A stretch of 64,000 nt of DNA from Gemmatales bacterium (lineage in GTDB: Bacteria; Planctomycetota; Planctomycetia; Gemmatales; Gemmataceae). Below are positions 28,432 through 38,269 of the stretch, one piece after another. The notes under the pieces are model-generated. The model saw nothing but the letters and a program-made list of their open reading frames with translations, searched no databases and had not been told where the DNA came from. The stretch spans positions 1 through 64,000 of the forward strand of contig BPJP01000012.1 of assembly GCA_026004675.1 (NCBI GenBank). The letters are read 5' to 3'. Each line of letters starts with the position of its first letter. Position 1 is the first letter of the stretch. Position numbers and translations under genes: made by a program.

Positions 28432-28871
28432 TCGGTGGATACCGTTTCTTCCTTTCCTTGTAGTGCCGAGTGCAACGTATGCCAGGCCAGCGTGGCACAT
28501 TTCACTCGTACAGGGAACTCGCGTACGCCAGCGAAAACCGCCAGTTTGCCCAAGCCCGTCGTATCGATTTGCGGGCTGGTCAGCAGTGCATGGAACTTTT
28601 GAAACATATCCTCAGCTTCGGCCCTGGTTTTCCCTTTGACACTTTCCGTCATCATGGAGGCGGAGGCTGTCGAAATCGCACAACCGCTTCCTTCGAAGGC
28701 GACGTCCTTGACGATGTCGCCTTCCATCTGCAAATAGACGGTGAAGCGATCGCCGCACAGTGGATTGTAACCTTCCACACGACGAACATCCCCTTCGAGT
28801 CGACGAAAGTTTCGCGGCTTCTTGTGGTGATCAAGGATAACTTCCTGGTAGAGTTCGCGCAAATCAGACAT
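28428..28871 (-). CDS. sufU: Fe-S cluster assembly protein SufU
   Basis: 147 residues of the IscU/SufU fold. It receives sulfur from SufS, with a zinc site or transient cluster. The three ligand cysteines are in NPLCGDRF, FEGSGCAISTAS and VKCATLAWHTL, with the conserved Asp in the first motif. The insertion before the last Cys (SPQIDTTGLGKLAVFAG) is the SufU type rather than IscU. It overlaps the sufS stop by 8 bp and the sufT start by 4 bp. Confidence 0.93.
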   Translation of the reverse strand: MSDLRELYQEVILDHHKKPRNFRRLEGDVRRVEGYNPLCGDRFTVYLQMEGDIVKDVAFEGSGCAISTASASMMTESVKGKTRAEAEDMFQKFHALLTSPQIDTTGLGKLAVFAGVREFPVRVKCATLAWHTLHSALQGKEETVSTE

Positions 28872-30141
28872 TCGCTATTCCAAAAACTTGGCGGACCACT
28901 TCGAGGCCGCGTACCAGTGCGTCGATATCTTCCGTGTTATTGTACAAACCGAGAGACATCCGAACCGTAGCCGGAATCCCATAACGATCCATAACAGGCT
29001 GGCAGCAGTGGTGCCCGGTGCGAACGGCGATTCCCTGTTGGTCAAGGATCGTGCCGACATCGTGCGGATGAACATCATCGAGCACGAAAGAAATGACGGC
29101 CGCCTTTTTGGCCGCATTGCCGATGATTTTCACGTTTCCAACTGTTTGCAGCCTGCTGTGGGCGTAACTCAAAAGCTCCTGTTCGTGGCGTCGGATCGAT
29201 TCCATGCCGATGGAATTGAGATAATCGACCGCGGCACCAAGCCCGATAGCTCCGGCGATGTGGGGCGTACCTGCTTCGAATTTATAGGGCAACGTGTTGT
29301 ATGTGGTCTTTTCGAATGTGACCGATCGAATCATGTCGCCTCCCCCTTGATAAGGAGGCATCGCTTCGAGCCATTCCGCTTTTCCATACAGGACGCCGAT
29401 GCCGGTCGGTCCATACATTTTGTGTCCGGAAAAGACGCAGAAATCGCAGTCCAGCGATTGCACGTCGATGGGCATATGCGGCACCGACTGAGCGGCGTCG
29501 AGAACGACGCGGGCACCTTCGCGATGGGCCGAGCGAATGATCCGCTCGACCGGATTGACGGTGCCGAGCGAATTGGATACGTGGACAATGGCGACGATCT
29601 TTGTTCGGGGCGACAACATTCGTTCGAACGCATCGATCTGCAATTCGCCGGCGTCGTCGATCGGAATGACGCGGAGGTTGGCACCGGTTTGCTCGCAAAG
29701 GATCTGCCAGGGGACGATGTTGGAATGGTGCTCCATGTGCGAAACGATGATGTCGTCGCCTGGCTGGAGTCGGGTTCGTCCGAAGGACTGGGCGACCAGA
29801 TTGATCGCTTCGGTAGCGCCGCGGACGAAGATGATTTCGCGGGCTTCCGCTGCTCCGATGAATCTCTGCAATTTGCCGCGGGCGTCTTCGTACAGGCGGG
29901 TCGCCTGCTCACTCAGCCAATGGACGCCGCGATGCACGTTGGCATTGAACTCGGTGTAATAGCGTTCGATCGTTTCCAAAACGGTGCGGGGTTTTTGCGA
30001 AGTGGCGGCGCTGTCGAGGTAGACCAGGGGATTGCCGTTGACGGTCTTCGCCAGGATCGGGAAATCGCGGCGGTAGACCTCGACAGGGAACGAGGCATCG
30101 GTTTCCCGTGCGTTGGCAAGCGGCGAAATCGGCACGTTCAT
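28864..30141 (-). CDS. sufS: cysteine desulfurase SufS
   Basis: 425 residues, class V aminotransferase fold, PLP-dependent release of sulfur from cysteine. Motifs: PLVYLDSAATSQKP, FVRGATEAINLVAQS, SHMEHHSNIVPW, DAAQSVPHM, the PLP lysine in FSGHKMYGPTGIG, and the catalytic Cys in RTGHHCCQPVM, so a persulfide can form. The ATG overlaps the sufD stop (4 bp). Sulfur would pass to the downstream SufU and then the SufBCD scaffold. Confidence 0.96.
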   Translation of the reverse strand: MNVPISPLANARETDASFPVEVYRRDFPILAKTVNGNPLVYLDSAATSQKPRTVLETIERYYTEFNANVHRGVHWLSEQATRLYEDARGKLQRFIGAAEAREIIFVRGATEAINLVAQSFGRTRLQPGDDIIVSHMEHHSNIVPWQILCEQTGANLRVIPIDDAGELQIDAFERMLSPRTKIVAIVHVSNSLGTVNPVERIIRSAHREGARVVLDAAQSVPHMPIDVQSLDCDFCVFSGHKMYGPTGIGVLYGKAEWLEAMPPYQGGGDMIRSVTFEKTTYNTLPYKFEAGTPHIAGAIGLGAAVDYLNSIGMESIRRHEQELLSYAHSRLQTVGNVKIIGNAAKKAAVISFVLDDVHPHDVGTILDQQGIAVRTGHHCCQPVMDRYGIPATVRMSLGLYNNTEDIDALVRGLEVVRQVFGIANV

Positions 30142-31475
30142 GTCGTCCTCCCGCCGGTGGGCTGATGGCGATGCAAAAACAAGGCTTCGAGTTGGCGACG
30201 CACGAGGTCGACGCGCACGCGCTGGATGATGTCGTTGGCAAAAGCGTAAGTCAGCAGGCTACGTGCTTCCTCTTTGCCAATGCCGCGTGTGCGAAGATAA
30301 AAAAGCGCGTCGGCATCGAGTTGGCCGATGGTGGCGCCGTGCGTGCACTTGACATCGTCCGCGAATATTTCCAGCTGGGGTTGCGAATGGATGACTGCAT
30401 CATCGGACAACAGCAGTGTCATGTTCGTCTGTTTGGCGTCTGTTTTCTGGGCATTGGGATGCACATGGATGCGGCCGTTGAAGACGCCATGACCATGACC
30501 ATCGAGGATGCCCTTGTATAATTCGTGGCTCGAACAGTGCGGCCTGGCGTGCTCGATGCGCGTGTGGTTATCGATCAATTGATGGCCGCTGGCGAAGTAC
30601 AAACCGTTCAGGGTGCACGAACACCCTTCGTCGTCAAGGACGGAGTTGATCTCGTTGCGCGCCAGAACCGAGCCGAAGGCAAAAGCATGAGACGAAAAGG
30701 TGCTGTCGCGGCTTTGCTGTACTTGCAGCGTATGGACGTGAAATGCTTCCTTGCTTTCATCCTGAATTTTGTAATAGTCGATCGAGGCGTTTGGCCCGCA
30801 AACGACTTCCGCCACGGCGTTGGTCAAATAGACATCGTTCGGCCGGCCGAGAAAGACTTCGACGATCGTCGCCTGACTGCTTTCTTCCGCGACGATCAAC
30901 GTGCGCGGGTGGGTCACGGTCGGCTCGCCGCTCGACTGCGACCAGTAAACAAGGAAAATCGGTTTGGTTACCGTCGTGTTTTTGGGGATATAGACGAAAG
31001 CGCCGTCGCCAATAAAAGCAGTATTCAGAGCCGTGAAAGGGTGCGTCTCAAAACTGGCGTAGCGGCCCAAATGGCGTTCGACGAATTCTTGCTTTTCCGA
31101 AAGCGCCAGTAACAAGGGCTGAACGCAGGCGTTTTCAGGCAGCCCGGCGGAATTCAGCGGGCGGGCACAACGACCGTTGAGCAGCAGAACCGCATCCGGC
31201 GGAGCAATGCCCATTGGCTGCAAACGCTCGGCGACCTCCGACTCGCGTTGGCTGATCCCATTCGGGCTAAGCTGGAACGGGATTTTCGTCAACGGCCCCA
31301 GAGGCGTGAACCGCCATTCTTCCTCGCTCGGCGACGGAAACCCCAATTCCTCGAAGCGGGACAGGGCCGATCGGCGCAGGTCGTGCAATCCCTTCGATCC
31401 GAAGCGGGAAAGAAACGCTTCCTGTCGCTCGAAGTCATTAAGAAAAGCGGCTTTTCCTTCATTCAGGTCGATCAT
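30138..31475 (-). CDS. sufD: Fe-S cluster assembly protein SufD
   Basis: 445 residues of the SufBD fold, partner of SufB and SufC on the cluster scaffold. Typical stretches: [19 protein letters not shown] near 44, [40 protein letters not shown], and the C-terminal [17 protein letters not shown] / [19 protein letters not shown] / [19 protein letters not shown] motifs. The start overlaps the sufC stop by 4 bp, as translational coupling for a stoichiometric complex would predict. Confidence 0.94.
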   Translation of the reverse strand: MIDLNEGKAAFLNDFERQEAFLSRFGSKGLHDLRRSALSRFEELGFPSPSEEEWRFTPLGPLTKIPFQLSPNGISQRESEVAERLQPMGIAPPDAVLLLNGRCARPLNSAGLPENACVQPLLLALSEKQEFVERHLGRYASFETHPFTALNTAFIGDGAFVYIPKNTTVTKPIFLVYWSQSSGEPTVTHPRTLIVAEESSQATIVEVFLGRPNDVYLTNAVAEVVCGPNASIDYYKIQDESKEAFHVHTLQVQQSRDSTFSSHAFAFGSVLARNEINSVLDDEGCSCTLNGLYFASGHQLIDNHTRIEHARPHCSSHELYKGILDGHGHGVFNGRIHVHPNAQKTDAKQTNMTLLLSDDAVIHSQPQLEIFADDVKCTHGATIGQLDADALFYLRTRGIGKEEARSLLTYAFANDIIQRVRVDLVRRQLEALFLHRHQPTGGRTT

Positions 31476-32221
31476 TGGTGTCCGTTCTCAATCCAACCGT
31501 AACCTTCCTTTTCCAGCTTCAACGCCAGTTCCTTGCCTCCCGACTTGACGATCCGTCCGCCGGCCAGGACATGCACTTTGTCGGGTACGATGAAATTCAA
31601 CAATCGCTGGTAGTGGGTAATGACCAGCATGGCTCGATTGGGGTCGCGCAACGAGTTGACGCCGTCCGCGACGATTTTCAAGGCGTCGATATCCAGACCG
31701 GAGTCGGTTTCATCGAGAATCGCCAGCTTCGGTTCCAGGACCGCCATTTGAAAGATTTCGTTGCGTTTTTTCTCTCCGCCAGAAAAACCTTCATTGACCG
31801 GGCGTTTCAGAAGTTCTTCATCCATGCGGAGCAATTTCATTTTTTCCCGAACCAGCTCGAGGAACTCCATGGCGTCGAGTTCGGGTTCGCCACGGTGCTT
31901 GCGAATGGCGTTGAGAGCCGCTTTGAGGAAATAGGTGTTGCTGACTCCGGGGATTTCGACAGGATACTGGAAGGCCAAAAAGACGCCTTCGCGTGCCCGT
32001 TCCTCGGGTTCCATTTCAAGCAGATTCTTGCCGTTGTACAAGACATCGCCTTCGGTGACTTCGTAGATGTCGCGGCCGGCCAGAACTCCAGCGAGGGTGC
32101 TCTTGCCCGAACCGTTCGGGCCCATGATCGCGTGGACTTCTCCCGCCTTGACTTTCAGGCTCACGCCGTTGAGGATCGGTTTGTCCTCGACTTTGGCATG
32201 CAAATTGAAGATCGTTAACAT
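31472..32221 (-). CDS. sufC: Fe-S assembly ATPase SufC
   Basis: 249 residues, ABC-type ATPase of the SufBCD complex. Walker A is GPNGSGKST (near 36-44), the Q-loop is [13 protein letters not shown], the ABC signature is [10 protein letters not shown], and Walker B is [15 protein letters not shown]. It uses ATP to remodel SufB-SufD during cluster assembly. The ATG preceding LTIFNLHA was chosen; upstream codons are poor. A 166-bp gap separates it from sufB, where a second signal or RNA structure is possible, though no clear promoter was found. Confidence 0.95.
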   Translation of the reverse strand: MLTIFNLHAKVEDKPILNGVSLKVKAGEVHAIMGPNGSGKSTLAGVLAGRDIYEVTEGDVLYNGKNLLEMEPEERAREGVFLAFQYPVEIPGVSNTYFLKAALNAIRKHRGEPELDAMEFLELVREKMKLLRMDEELLKRPVNEGFSGGEKKRNEIFQMAVLEPKLAILDETDSGLDIDALKIVADGVNSLRDPNRAMLVITHYQRLLNFIVPDKVHVLAGGRIVKSGGKELALKLEKEGYGWIENGHQ

Positions 32222-32387
32222 TGCTTTCCAGTTCGGGTTAATCGTTCCTTCAGACTGCTGATACCGTTTTCGACCCGGTTGCCGCGTATCGCGAACCGTA
32301 CCGGGCAAAGGGAGGCAATGCGCTGCCTCGATTCACGATGGCCTTTCCATTCGTCGTAAGCGCTGTCGGCGAAGTTGCCGGCCTGGA

Positions 32388-33836
32388 TCAACCGACACTC
32401 CCCTCGAGACTGACGCCGAGCAGCTTTTGGGCTTCGACAGCGAATTCCATGGGCAACTCGCGGAAGACTTCCTTGCAGAAGCCGTTCACGATCAGGCCGA
32501 TGGCGTCCTCGACGGAAATGCCTCGCTGTCGGCAGTAAAAAATCTGGTCTTCACCGATTTTCGACGTGGTCGCCTCGTGCTCGACCTTAGCCGACGCGTT
32601 GCGGACCTCCAAATAGGGGAAGGTATGAGCGCCGCACTTGTCGCCCAAAAGCAGCGAGTCGCATTGCGAATAATTCCGGGCGTTTGCCGCGCCTTTCATG
32701 ATCTTGACCAGCCCTCGATACGTGTTTTGCCCATGGCCTGCAGAAATCCCTTTCGACACGATCGTGCTGCGCGTGTTTTTCCCGATATGGATCATCTTGG
32801 TGCCGGTGTCGGCTTGCTGGTAATTGGTTGTCAGGGCGACCGAGTAGAACTCGCCGATCGATTCATCTCCTTGAAGAATGCAGCTGGGATATTTCCAGGT
32901 GATCGCCGAACCGGTTTCCACCTGCGTCCAGGAGATTTTGGATCGACGTCCCCGACAAGCGCCGCGCTTGGTGACGAAATTGTAGATTCCCCCCCGGCCT
33001 TCTTTGTCTCCCGGATACCAGTTCTGGACGGTGGAATATTTGATCTGGGCGTTATCTCCAGCCGCGATCAGTTCGACGACCGCGGCGTGCAACTGGTTCT
33101 CGTCCCGCATGGGCGCGGTGCATCCTTCGAGGTAGCTGACGTAGGAGTCTTCCTCGGCGATGATCAAGGTTCTCTCGAATTGTCCCGTGTTGGCGGCGTT
33201 GATACGGAAATACGTCGATAGTTCCATTGGGCAGCGTACGCCGCGAGGGATGTAGCAGAACGAACCATCGCTGAAGACAGCCGAGTTCAAAGCCGCGTAA
33301 AAGTTGTCGGTAGGCGGAACGACCGAGCCGAGGTATTGCTGGACGAGGTCGGGATGTTTTTGGACAGCCTCAGAGAAGGAACAAAAGATGATGCCCATCT
33401 CCGCCAATTTGTCCTTGAAAGTCGTGGCTACGGAGACGCTGTCGAAGACGGCATCGACAGCCACGCCGGACAGCCGCTTCTGCTCCTCTAGCGAAATCCC
33501 CAGTTTTTCGTAGGTGGCGAGCAATTCCGGATCGACTTCTGTCAAACTGTTCAGGCGTTTTTTCGGTTTGGGAGCCGAGTAGTAACTGATGGCATTGAAA
33601 TCGACAGGCGGATAATGAACATTAGCCCACTTAGGCTCCTTCATCTTGGTCCAATGGCGATAAGCTTTCAAGCGCCATTCAAGCAGGAATTTCGGTTCGT
33701 TCTTCTTTTCCGAAATGGCGCGGATGACGTCTTCGTTCAAGCCAGGAGGCAAGGTATCGGCTTCGATCTCGGTGACGAAACCGTGGCGATATTCGCGGTT
33801 GGCGAATTCCTGAATGGTGCTCGTAGCAGTTGACAT
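32388..33836 (-). CDS. sufB: Fe-S cluster assembly protein SufB
   Basis: 482 residues, the main scaffold on which the cluster is formed. Markers: [19 protein letters not shown] near 34, [71 protein letters not shown] and the end region [22 protein letters not shown] with [19 protein letters not shown]. The conserved Cys in SQCDSLLLG is present. It lies 30 bp after the Rrf2 gene, so the regulator and suf genes are almost certainly one transcript. Confidence 0.96.
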   Translation of the reverse strand: MSTATSTIQEFANREYRHGFVTEIEADTLPPGLNEDVIRAISEKKNEPKFLLEWRLKAYRHWTKMKEPKWANVHYPPVDFNAISYYSAPKPKKRLNSLTEVDPELLATYEKLGISLEEQKRLSGVAVDAVFDSVSVATTFKDKLAEMGIIFCSFSEAVQKHPDLVQQYLGSVVPPTDNFYAALNSAVFSDGSFCYIPRGVRCPMELSTYFRINAANTGQFERTLIIAEEDSYVSYLEGCTAPMRDENQLHAAVVELIAAGDNAQIKYSTVQNWYPGDKEGRGGIYNFVTKRGACRGRRSKISWTQVETGSAITWKYPSCILQGDESIGEFYSVALTTNYQQADTGTKMIHIGKNTRSTIVSKGISAGHGQNTYRGLVKIMKGAANARNYSQCDSLLLGDKCGAHTFPYLEVRNASAKVEHEATTSKIGEDQIFYCRQRGISVEDAIGLIVNGFCKEVFRELPMEFAVEAQKLLGVSLEGSVG

Positions 33837-33866
33837 AATTCCTCGTTCCACTCCTTAGCCGACAGA

Positions 33867-34376
33867 TCAATTTGTCAATTTCAGCGACAAGAGCGGCGCG
33901 GTTTGGCTGTTGAGGATTTCGCTCAAACGGGTGCGCAAAACCTCGGCGAGATCGTCTTCATTCTGGATCAAATCGGCCAAGGTAATTTGATCGAGCAATT
34001 GTCCGATCCAATGTTCGAGCGTCAGCCAAAGAGTCCTTAAGGTACAGCCGCTCAAATGAACGCATTCCCCGTCGGTTTCTGAACCGGCGTGGCGTTCACA
34101 AAACGATGGTGCACCATAAAGTGGTTCTCCCAATGCCTTTAGGACTCTGCTCAAGCCGATCTCAGCCGCCGGGGCAGCCAGACGATAGCCTCCCGAACGT
34201 CCACGGACGCTATCGATCAAGCCAGCGTGGCGCAGGATCGCCAGCAGTTTGCCGACATATGCTGCCGACAAGCCTTCGCTGGCTGCAATTTCAGGGATGG
34301 TGAGCGATTCCCCATTTGCTCGGGCGATTTGCAGCAGACACCGAAGGCCATATTCCTCTTGGGATGTAATCTTCAT
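33867..34376 (-). CDS. Rrf2-family transcriptional regulator of the suf operon
   Basis: 169 residues, winged-helix DNA-binding domain at the N terminus (KITSQEEYGLRCLLQIAR, then IPEIAASEGLSAAYVGKLL and the wing GRSGGYRLA). Three cysteines, C-x11-C-x5-C (FCERH, ECVHLSGC), sit where IscR holds its [2Fe-2S] cluster, although IscR spacing is shorter at the first gap. The protein likely senses Fe-S status and controls sufBCDSUT, whose first gene follows by 30 bp. A promoter with an inverted repeat lies upstream at 34406-34433. Confidence 0.9.
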   Translation of the reverse strand: MKITSQEEYGLRCLLQIARANGESLTIPEIAASEGLSAAYVGKLLAILRHAGLIDSVRGRSGGYRLAAPAAEIGLSRVLKALGEPLYGAPSFCERHAGSETDGECVHLSGCTLRTLWLTLEHWIGQLLDQITLADLIQNEDDLAEVLRTRLSEILNSQTAPLLSLKLTN

Positions 34377-34405
34377 AGAGCACCATCATGTCACGTCCCA
34401 TCCTC

Positions 34406-34433
34406 ATTCTATTAATCTTGACTTTTTCGTCAA
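34406..34433 (-). promoter_or_regulatory. candidate suf operon promoter with overlapping operator
   Basis: On the minus strand: TTGACG (34433-34428), a 16-bp spacer, TAGAAT (34411-34406). Transcription would start about 23 bases before the Rrf2 ATG. The -35 overlaps an inverted repeat, TTGAC-TTTTTC-GTCAA (34418-34433), whose arms extend further with one bulge. This is well placed for repression by the Rrf2 regulator it drives. Binding has not been shown. Confidence 0.5.
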
Positions 34434-34491
34434 TGATTGGTGACGCGAGAATCTCGAAAAATGAGGGGATTTTTGCCGCTATCCGTTTCTT

Positions 34492-36477
34492 TCAGCGGCG
34501 GTTGGGATTTAAGCGTTCAGCATGGCGATGCTCAGAGGAGGCAAGGGTGGAATGCCCTGGATGGCAGCCTATACAAAAGACACCTTCTTGGGGAGGTATG
34601 GAACTGTAATGGTCGCCAGCGTAGGCGTAGAAAGTAGCGCTTTGTCCTTCCGAATCGGCGGCAGGCGTTTGCCAGCGGACAATGCGGCCATCGGCACCGA
34701 CTCCAGCGAGCACTAGCGGAATCCCCGCTGGAAGCCAACCGCCGAAGGCTCCCTCCTTGACGGGCTGTTCGATGATTTCCCGCCAGATGCCAGGAATACG
34801 CGGACGAACGGGATCGTCGAAACGATCGCGGAACGATGCGTAAAAGCGAATTTTCTCGATGCTTCCCACTGGCGGACGATCGAAGATCGGATGTTCACCC
34901 TTATCCGTCCACTGGCCGGGAACCTGCCGAACCTCGTTGGCATAAATGTCGGCATTGAAGACCTGGCCGAGCGGTCCCTGGTAAACTTCACCATCGGTCA
35001 TCTTCAATCTGTTCGGTGCGTCCCGTATCGGTCTGGCTTTGGGTACGTTGCTCCAGTCATCGATAGCCCGAACGTAAACCGCCACAGGCTCGGAGTCGAC
35101 GTAGTCCGGATCATCGAACAACAGGCGCAGATTGGCGTTTTCGGCAGAGGAAAACGTTTCGGCGCCTTTCGACCAGTCATCGTCGGCGAGGTAAAGGGCA
35201 TAGTCACCCGGGCGAACGATGTTCTGGTTCTTGACCGGGGCGGCACTCAGCAGCACGAAGTGATCTGGACATGGGCCTGGTGTCACCACACTGAGACGCC
35301 TCCCCTCGGAGTCTCGCCGTGGCCCGTAATACAGATTGTTGCTGCGTTGCCGTGGCAACTTTTTTCCTGCCGGGAGCGCACTTGGCACATTCTCGATCAA
35401 GCCTGGCGGCGCCTGCATGACCTCATAAACAAGCTGGTTGTCGGATTGGTTCCCTTCATGCGAGGCCGTGGAACACGTCATGAAAGCAATCCGGCCATTG
35501 AAAAGAGGCCGAGGCCGCCAGACCGGAACCCGAGCCTTGACCAAGGCACCAAACTGGGAGCCAATCGTTTGGCGAAAGGCAGCCATCCAGATATCCGGTG
35601 GCTTAGTGACCGAGGCACCATCCACTTCCGTGACGGGCACGACGCTGCGTTCGTCGGCGGCAATCACGGTCGGATTTCGGCTCCACAAGCTGAAGGCAAG
35701 ATAGTTGCTGGCCATCAGACAGGGCCAGCGGTCGTTGTTTCGATTGGCTGTTATTGGTTTTTTTTGGCTACCGTCGCCGTTCATGATCCACAGCGTTGTC
35801 GCCCGCCTCGAATGGTTTCTGCCGAGATCGGGAATCCGGCTAGAGACAAAGGCGATCGCGTGGCCGCTGGTGTTGAGATAAACCGGATCGACGTCATCGT
35901 AGTCGATTCGCCGGCGTTCATCGGGAGGCAGCAGAGACTGGCCGTCTGGCCCGAAGCGCATTGGCGGCAAAGCGGTGCAGCCGGCGTCCTCCGGGCCGCC
36001 AGTGAGTTGTTGCAGACCAGAACCGTCGATGCCGATTTCGTAAAGGCGAAAATGACCGTGGTCATCTCCCCCCTTTCGGCCCGCGAAAAGGATTCTCCGT
36101 CCGTCGGGCGAAACACACGGGCTCATGACGTCGATGAGCGTCTGGCCGTCCGGCAACTTTTTACCCCAGGTAAGTTCGATAACGTTGCCGTCTTCTGTCA
36201 GCAGTCGCAATCTGCCTTCCCGTGCGGCCCAAAGTCTTGTGCCGGGATAGGTGTAACCTGTTGCTTCAGGCGCCGCAGCCAACAGGCTGCACGGCTCGGT
36301 TCGCGACGTGAAAACGACGGGGACCGGCGGCAAGTGATAGACAAAGGCCCGCAGGCGCGGATCGCCCGAATCGCGTTTCGCAACCAACCACCAGACGCTA
36401 AGACCGAGAGCGATGCCGAAAAGCCCTGAAAGAACTACGGGCCAGCGATTCTTTCGTACGAATGAGAAACACATCAA
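34492..36477 (-). CDS. HzsA-related beta-propeller protein with C-terminal CxxCH
   Basis: 661 residues. The N terminus is basic followed by a membrane segment (PVVLSGLFGIALGLSVWWLVA, 13-33). A TolB/WD40-like propeller follows, with repeats such as SPCVSPDGRRILFAGRK, FRLYEIGIDGSGLQQLTGG and LWIMNGDGSQKKPIT. The overall layout matches the planctomycete HzsA-related family, named for the alpha subunit of hydrazine synthase. The end has CIGCH (635-639), a c-type haem attachment motif. Only one such motif is visible, and nothing shows hydrazine chemistry. It is the third gene of a minus-strand set with a lipoprotein (4-bp overlap) and a DUF1559 protein. Confidence 0.72.
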   Translation of the reverse strand: MMCFSFVRKNRWPVVLSGLFGIALGLSVWWLVAKRDSGDPRLRAFVYHLPPVPVVFTSRTEPCSLLAAAPEATGYTYPGTRLWAAREGRLRLLTEDGNVIELTWGKKLPDGQTLIDVMSPCVSPDGRRILFAGRKGGDDHGHFRLYEIGIDGSGLQQLTGGPEDAGCTALPPMRFGPDGQSLLPPDERRRIDYDDVDPVYLNTSGHAIAFVSSRIPDLGRNHSRRATTLWIMNGDGSQKKPITANRNNDRWPCLMASNYLAFSLWSRNPTVIAADERSVVPVTEVDGASVTKPPDIWMAAFRQTIGSQFGALVKARVPVWRPRPLFNGRIAFMTCSTASHEGNQSDNQLVYEVMQAPPGLIENVPSALPAGKKLPRQRSNNLYYGPRRDSEGRRLSVVTPGPCPDHFVLLSAAPVKNQNIVRPGDYALYLADDDWSKGAETFSSAENANLRLLFDDPDYVDSEPVAVYVRAIDDWSNVPKARPIRDAPNRLKMTDGEVYQGPLGQVFNADIYANEVRQVPGQWTDKGEHPIFDRPPVGSIEKIRFYASFRDRFDDPVRPRIPGIWREIIEQPVKEGAFGGWLPAGIPLVLAGVGADGRIVRWQTPAADSEGQSATFYAYAGDHYSSIPPQEGVFCIGCHPGHSTLASSEHRHAERLNPNRR

Positions 36478-36836
36478 GGAACTTCAAGGTCCAATTCCTG
36501 ATTGGCCGTGAACTCATACACCTTCGTCCCGCCTTTTCCCGGCGGTGGAGGAGCTTGCGTCGTTCCGTCCATGACATGGACAATCGAGCGATATTTTCCG
36601 GGAGGCAATCTCACCTCATATTGGCTGGTCTTGTGGTCGAAGGTAGCGGCAAAGGATTTTCCCTGCGGTTCCGCCGCAAACATCACAGTGACATAAGTCG
36701 ATCCGTCGACTTGGATCGGCTTGCCGTCGCGCAATAGTTTGCCTTTTATCGTCACTTCTCCCTTGCCGCAACCCGGCAAGAACAGCGCAACAACGCACAG
36801 AAAAGTCGTGCTAATAAGGGAATGTCTCACTTTCAT
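36474..36836 (-). CDS. carboxypeptidase-regulatory-like lipoprotein
   Basis: 120 residues. The signal MKVRHSLISTTFLCVVALFLPGC has a lipobox-like FLPGC. The mature part is a small beta-sandwich of the carboxypeptidase regulatory-like type found near DUF1559 genes in planctomycetes (KGKLLRDGKPIQVDGS, YEVRLPPGKYRSIV). It is probably surface- or periplasm-attached. It follows the DUF1559 gene by 13 bp and overlaps the HzsA-related gene by 4 bp. Confidence 0.75.
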   Translation of the reverse strand: MKVRHSLISTTFLCVVALFLPGCGKGEVTIKGKLLRDGKPIQVDGSTYVTVMFAAEPQGKSFAATFDHKTSQYEVRLPPGKYRSIVHVMDGTTQAPPPPGKGGTKVYEFTANQELDLEVP

Positions 36837-36849
36837 GCCTCCGCGCTTG

Positions 36850-37887
36850 TCAGGGTAGAACATAGGCGAAGCCGTCGTCGCGGGCGTTCATGAACCACCA
36901 CGTTTGTTGACTGACATCGTTGCTGATGAAACGAACGCTGCCGTCGCAGAAAGCGGAGTTGACACCAGCAGGATGCCGACTTCGTGCGGTCGCCTGTTGA
37001 AACGGGCACGGCTGCCAGGCCCCCATTCCGTCCTGCGGCGCATTGATACATCCCTGACAATCGTCGGCGTTTGGATTGTTGTTATTTGGACCGGTGCAAT
37101 CCCAAGTCCAACCAGCAGAAGTGACGCTGGCGCCAGGAAAGCCGGCTGCCCACGTTCCGCGTGGATCGGCCGCACTCAGATGAGCGCCAATTCGCAGTTC
37201 GTTTAGCAAAATGGTATGAGCCGCCCCATCTTGATTGGTCAAGTCGATCAGGCGGGCACCCCAGTTGATGCACATGACGCCGCCAGCAGGCGTGCTGTTC
37301 GGAATACCGACCCAGGATTGTGTGTAGTTACTGGTCGGGCTTCTGCCGTCCCTTGTACTGGTCCAGCCGAGGCTGTCGGGCTGGTGAATGCCACCGGCGT
37401 TGCAGCCGTAGTTACCCCTTGCCCAACCCGGACCGGCAGCTCCGTTCCAGGGAGAACCGTGATTCTGGTCCGAGGGGCATTCGAAGATCTTAATCCTTTG
37501 GCTTCGAACACTCCGCCAGGCGGAACTCCCTGTGCTCATGTAGCTTTCGACGCTGGAGGCAATCGGCTTGTACAGGTTTTCCTGTTCGATGTACGGGAGG
37601 ATGATGACGGCCCAATTCGGTCCGAAATTCTGATTGGCGTAGCGAGGGTCGACGCCGCTTCGCATCCAGACAGCAACGGGGAACTGACCGTGCTGATCGT
37701 GATAGTTCTGACAACCTGTGGACAATTGCTTGAGATTGTTGGCACAAACGATACGGTTGGACGCTTCGCGTACTTTTTGCACCGCCGGCAGCAGCAACGC
37801 GATCAAGACGCCAATAATGGCGATGACCACCAATAATTCGATCAGCGTAAACGCAGACCGGGCACGGATAAGGGGATGATGGTTCAT
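36850..37887 (-). CDS. DUF1559 prepilin-type protein
   Basis: 345 residues. The N terminus has a type IV pilin-like signal (ARSAFTLIELLVVIAIIGVL with cleavage before Phe), followed by LPAVQKVREAS and the DUF1559 opening CANNLKQLSTGCQNYHDQ. The C terminus carries the typical HPAGVNSAFCDGSVRF block. These pseudopilin-like proteins occur in large numbers in planctomycetes; the function is unproven. It is first in the set with the lipoprotein and HzsA-related genes. A 483-bp divergent region separates it from the FHA gene. Confidence 0.9.
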   Translation of the reverse strand: MNHHPLIRARSAFTLIELLVVIAIIGVLIALLLPAVQKVREASNRIVCANNLKQLSTGCQNYHDQHGQFPVAVWMRSGVDPRYANQNFGPNWAVIILPYIEQENLYKPIASSVESYMSTGSSAWRSVRSQRIKIFECPSDQNHGSPWNGAAGPGWARGNYGCNAGGIHQPDSLGWTSTRDGRSPTSNYTQSWVGIPNSTPAGGVMCINWGARLIDLTNQDGAAHTILLNELRIGAHLSAADPRGTWAAGFPGASVTSAGWTWDCTGPNNNNPNADDCQGCINAPQDGMGAWQPCPFQQATARSRHPAGVNSAFCDGSVRFISNDVSQQTWWFMNARDDGFAYVLP

Positions 37888-38130
37888 GACACTACCCTTC
37901 CGATCGGAACGGAGATAAGACGATGACGGCTCTCGAAAAATCTAACCGAGTATAACTTCTAGAAATGGCGCAGACCAGTTAATTTATTTCGCGGGCGATC
38001 GCTCGATCGTTGGCTGGTCGGTGCGGTATCGGGGATGCCTGCCTGGGACTGTCCGGGGAGTTTCAGTGCGCGCGAAACAGCGGCAGGCATTGTCAAGGAA
38101 ATTTTTAGCTGTTTTGTGCAGCTTATCTCC

Positions 38131-38234
38131 ACCGTCAACTGACGGTGTATGCGAACCGAGGGGACCGTCAGCAAACGGTGTTATCGGCGAACAGTGGGGC
38201 GGCAGCGCGTTGAGAAGGACCGTCAACTGACGGT
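38131..38234. repeat. three copies of palindrome ACCGTCA-N2-TGACGGT
   Basis: Copy 1 at 38131-38146 and copy 3 at 38219-38234 are identical (ACCGTCAACTGACGGT). Copy 2 at 38164-38179 (ACCGTCAGCAAACGGT) is degenerate in its right arm. Starts are 33 and 55 bp apart, close to three and five helical turns. Each can form a 6-bp stem with a 4-nt loop; copy 3 is followed by GTTTTG. They could be operator sites, REP-like elements or hairpins in the leader. Confidence 0.75.
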
Positions 38235-38269
38235 GTTTTGTTGCTGGCGGTCGTGTCAGCGAGAAAAAC

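Noticed and set aside
28888-30165. 425-codon open frame antisense to sufS
   Set aside because: sufS is unmistakable (PLP lysine and active-site Cys); the antisense frame has no family features.
34388-34609. Plus-strand frame with a signal-like N terminus upstream of the Rrf2 gene
   Set aside because: It lies over the suf promoter and then over the 3-prime end of the HzsA-related gene; hydrophobic codons arise by chance from the AT-rich promoter.
34891-36429. 512-codon open frame antisense to the HzsA-related gene
   Set aside because: It mirrors the codon bias of the opposite strand and has no recognisable domains, while the minus-strand frame encodes clear propeller repeats, a membrane segment and CxxCH.
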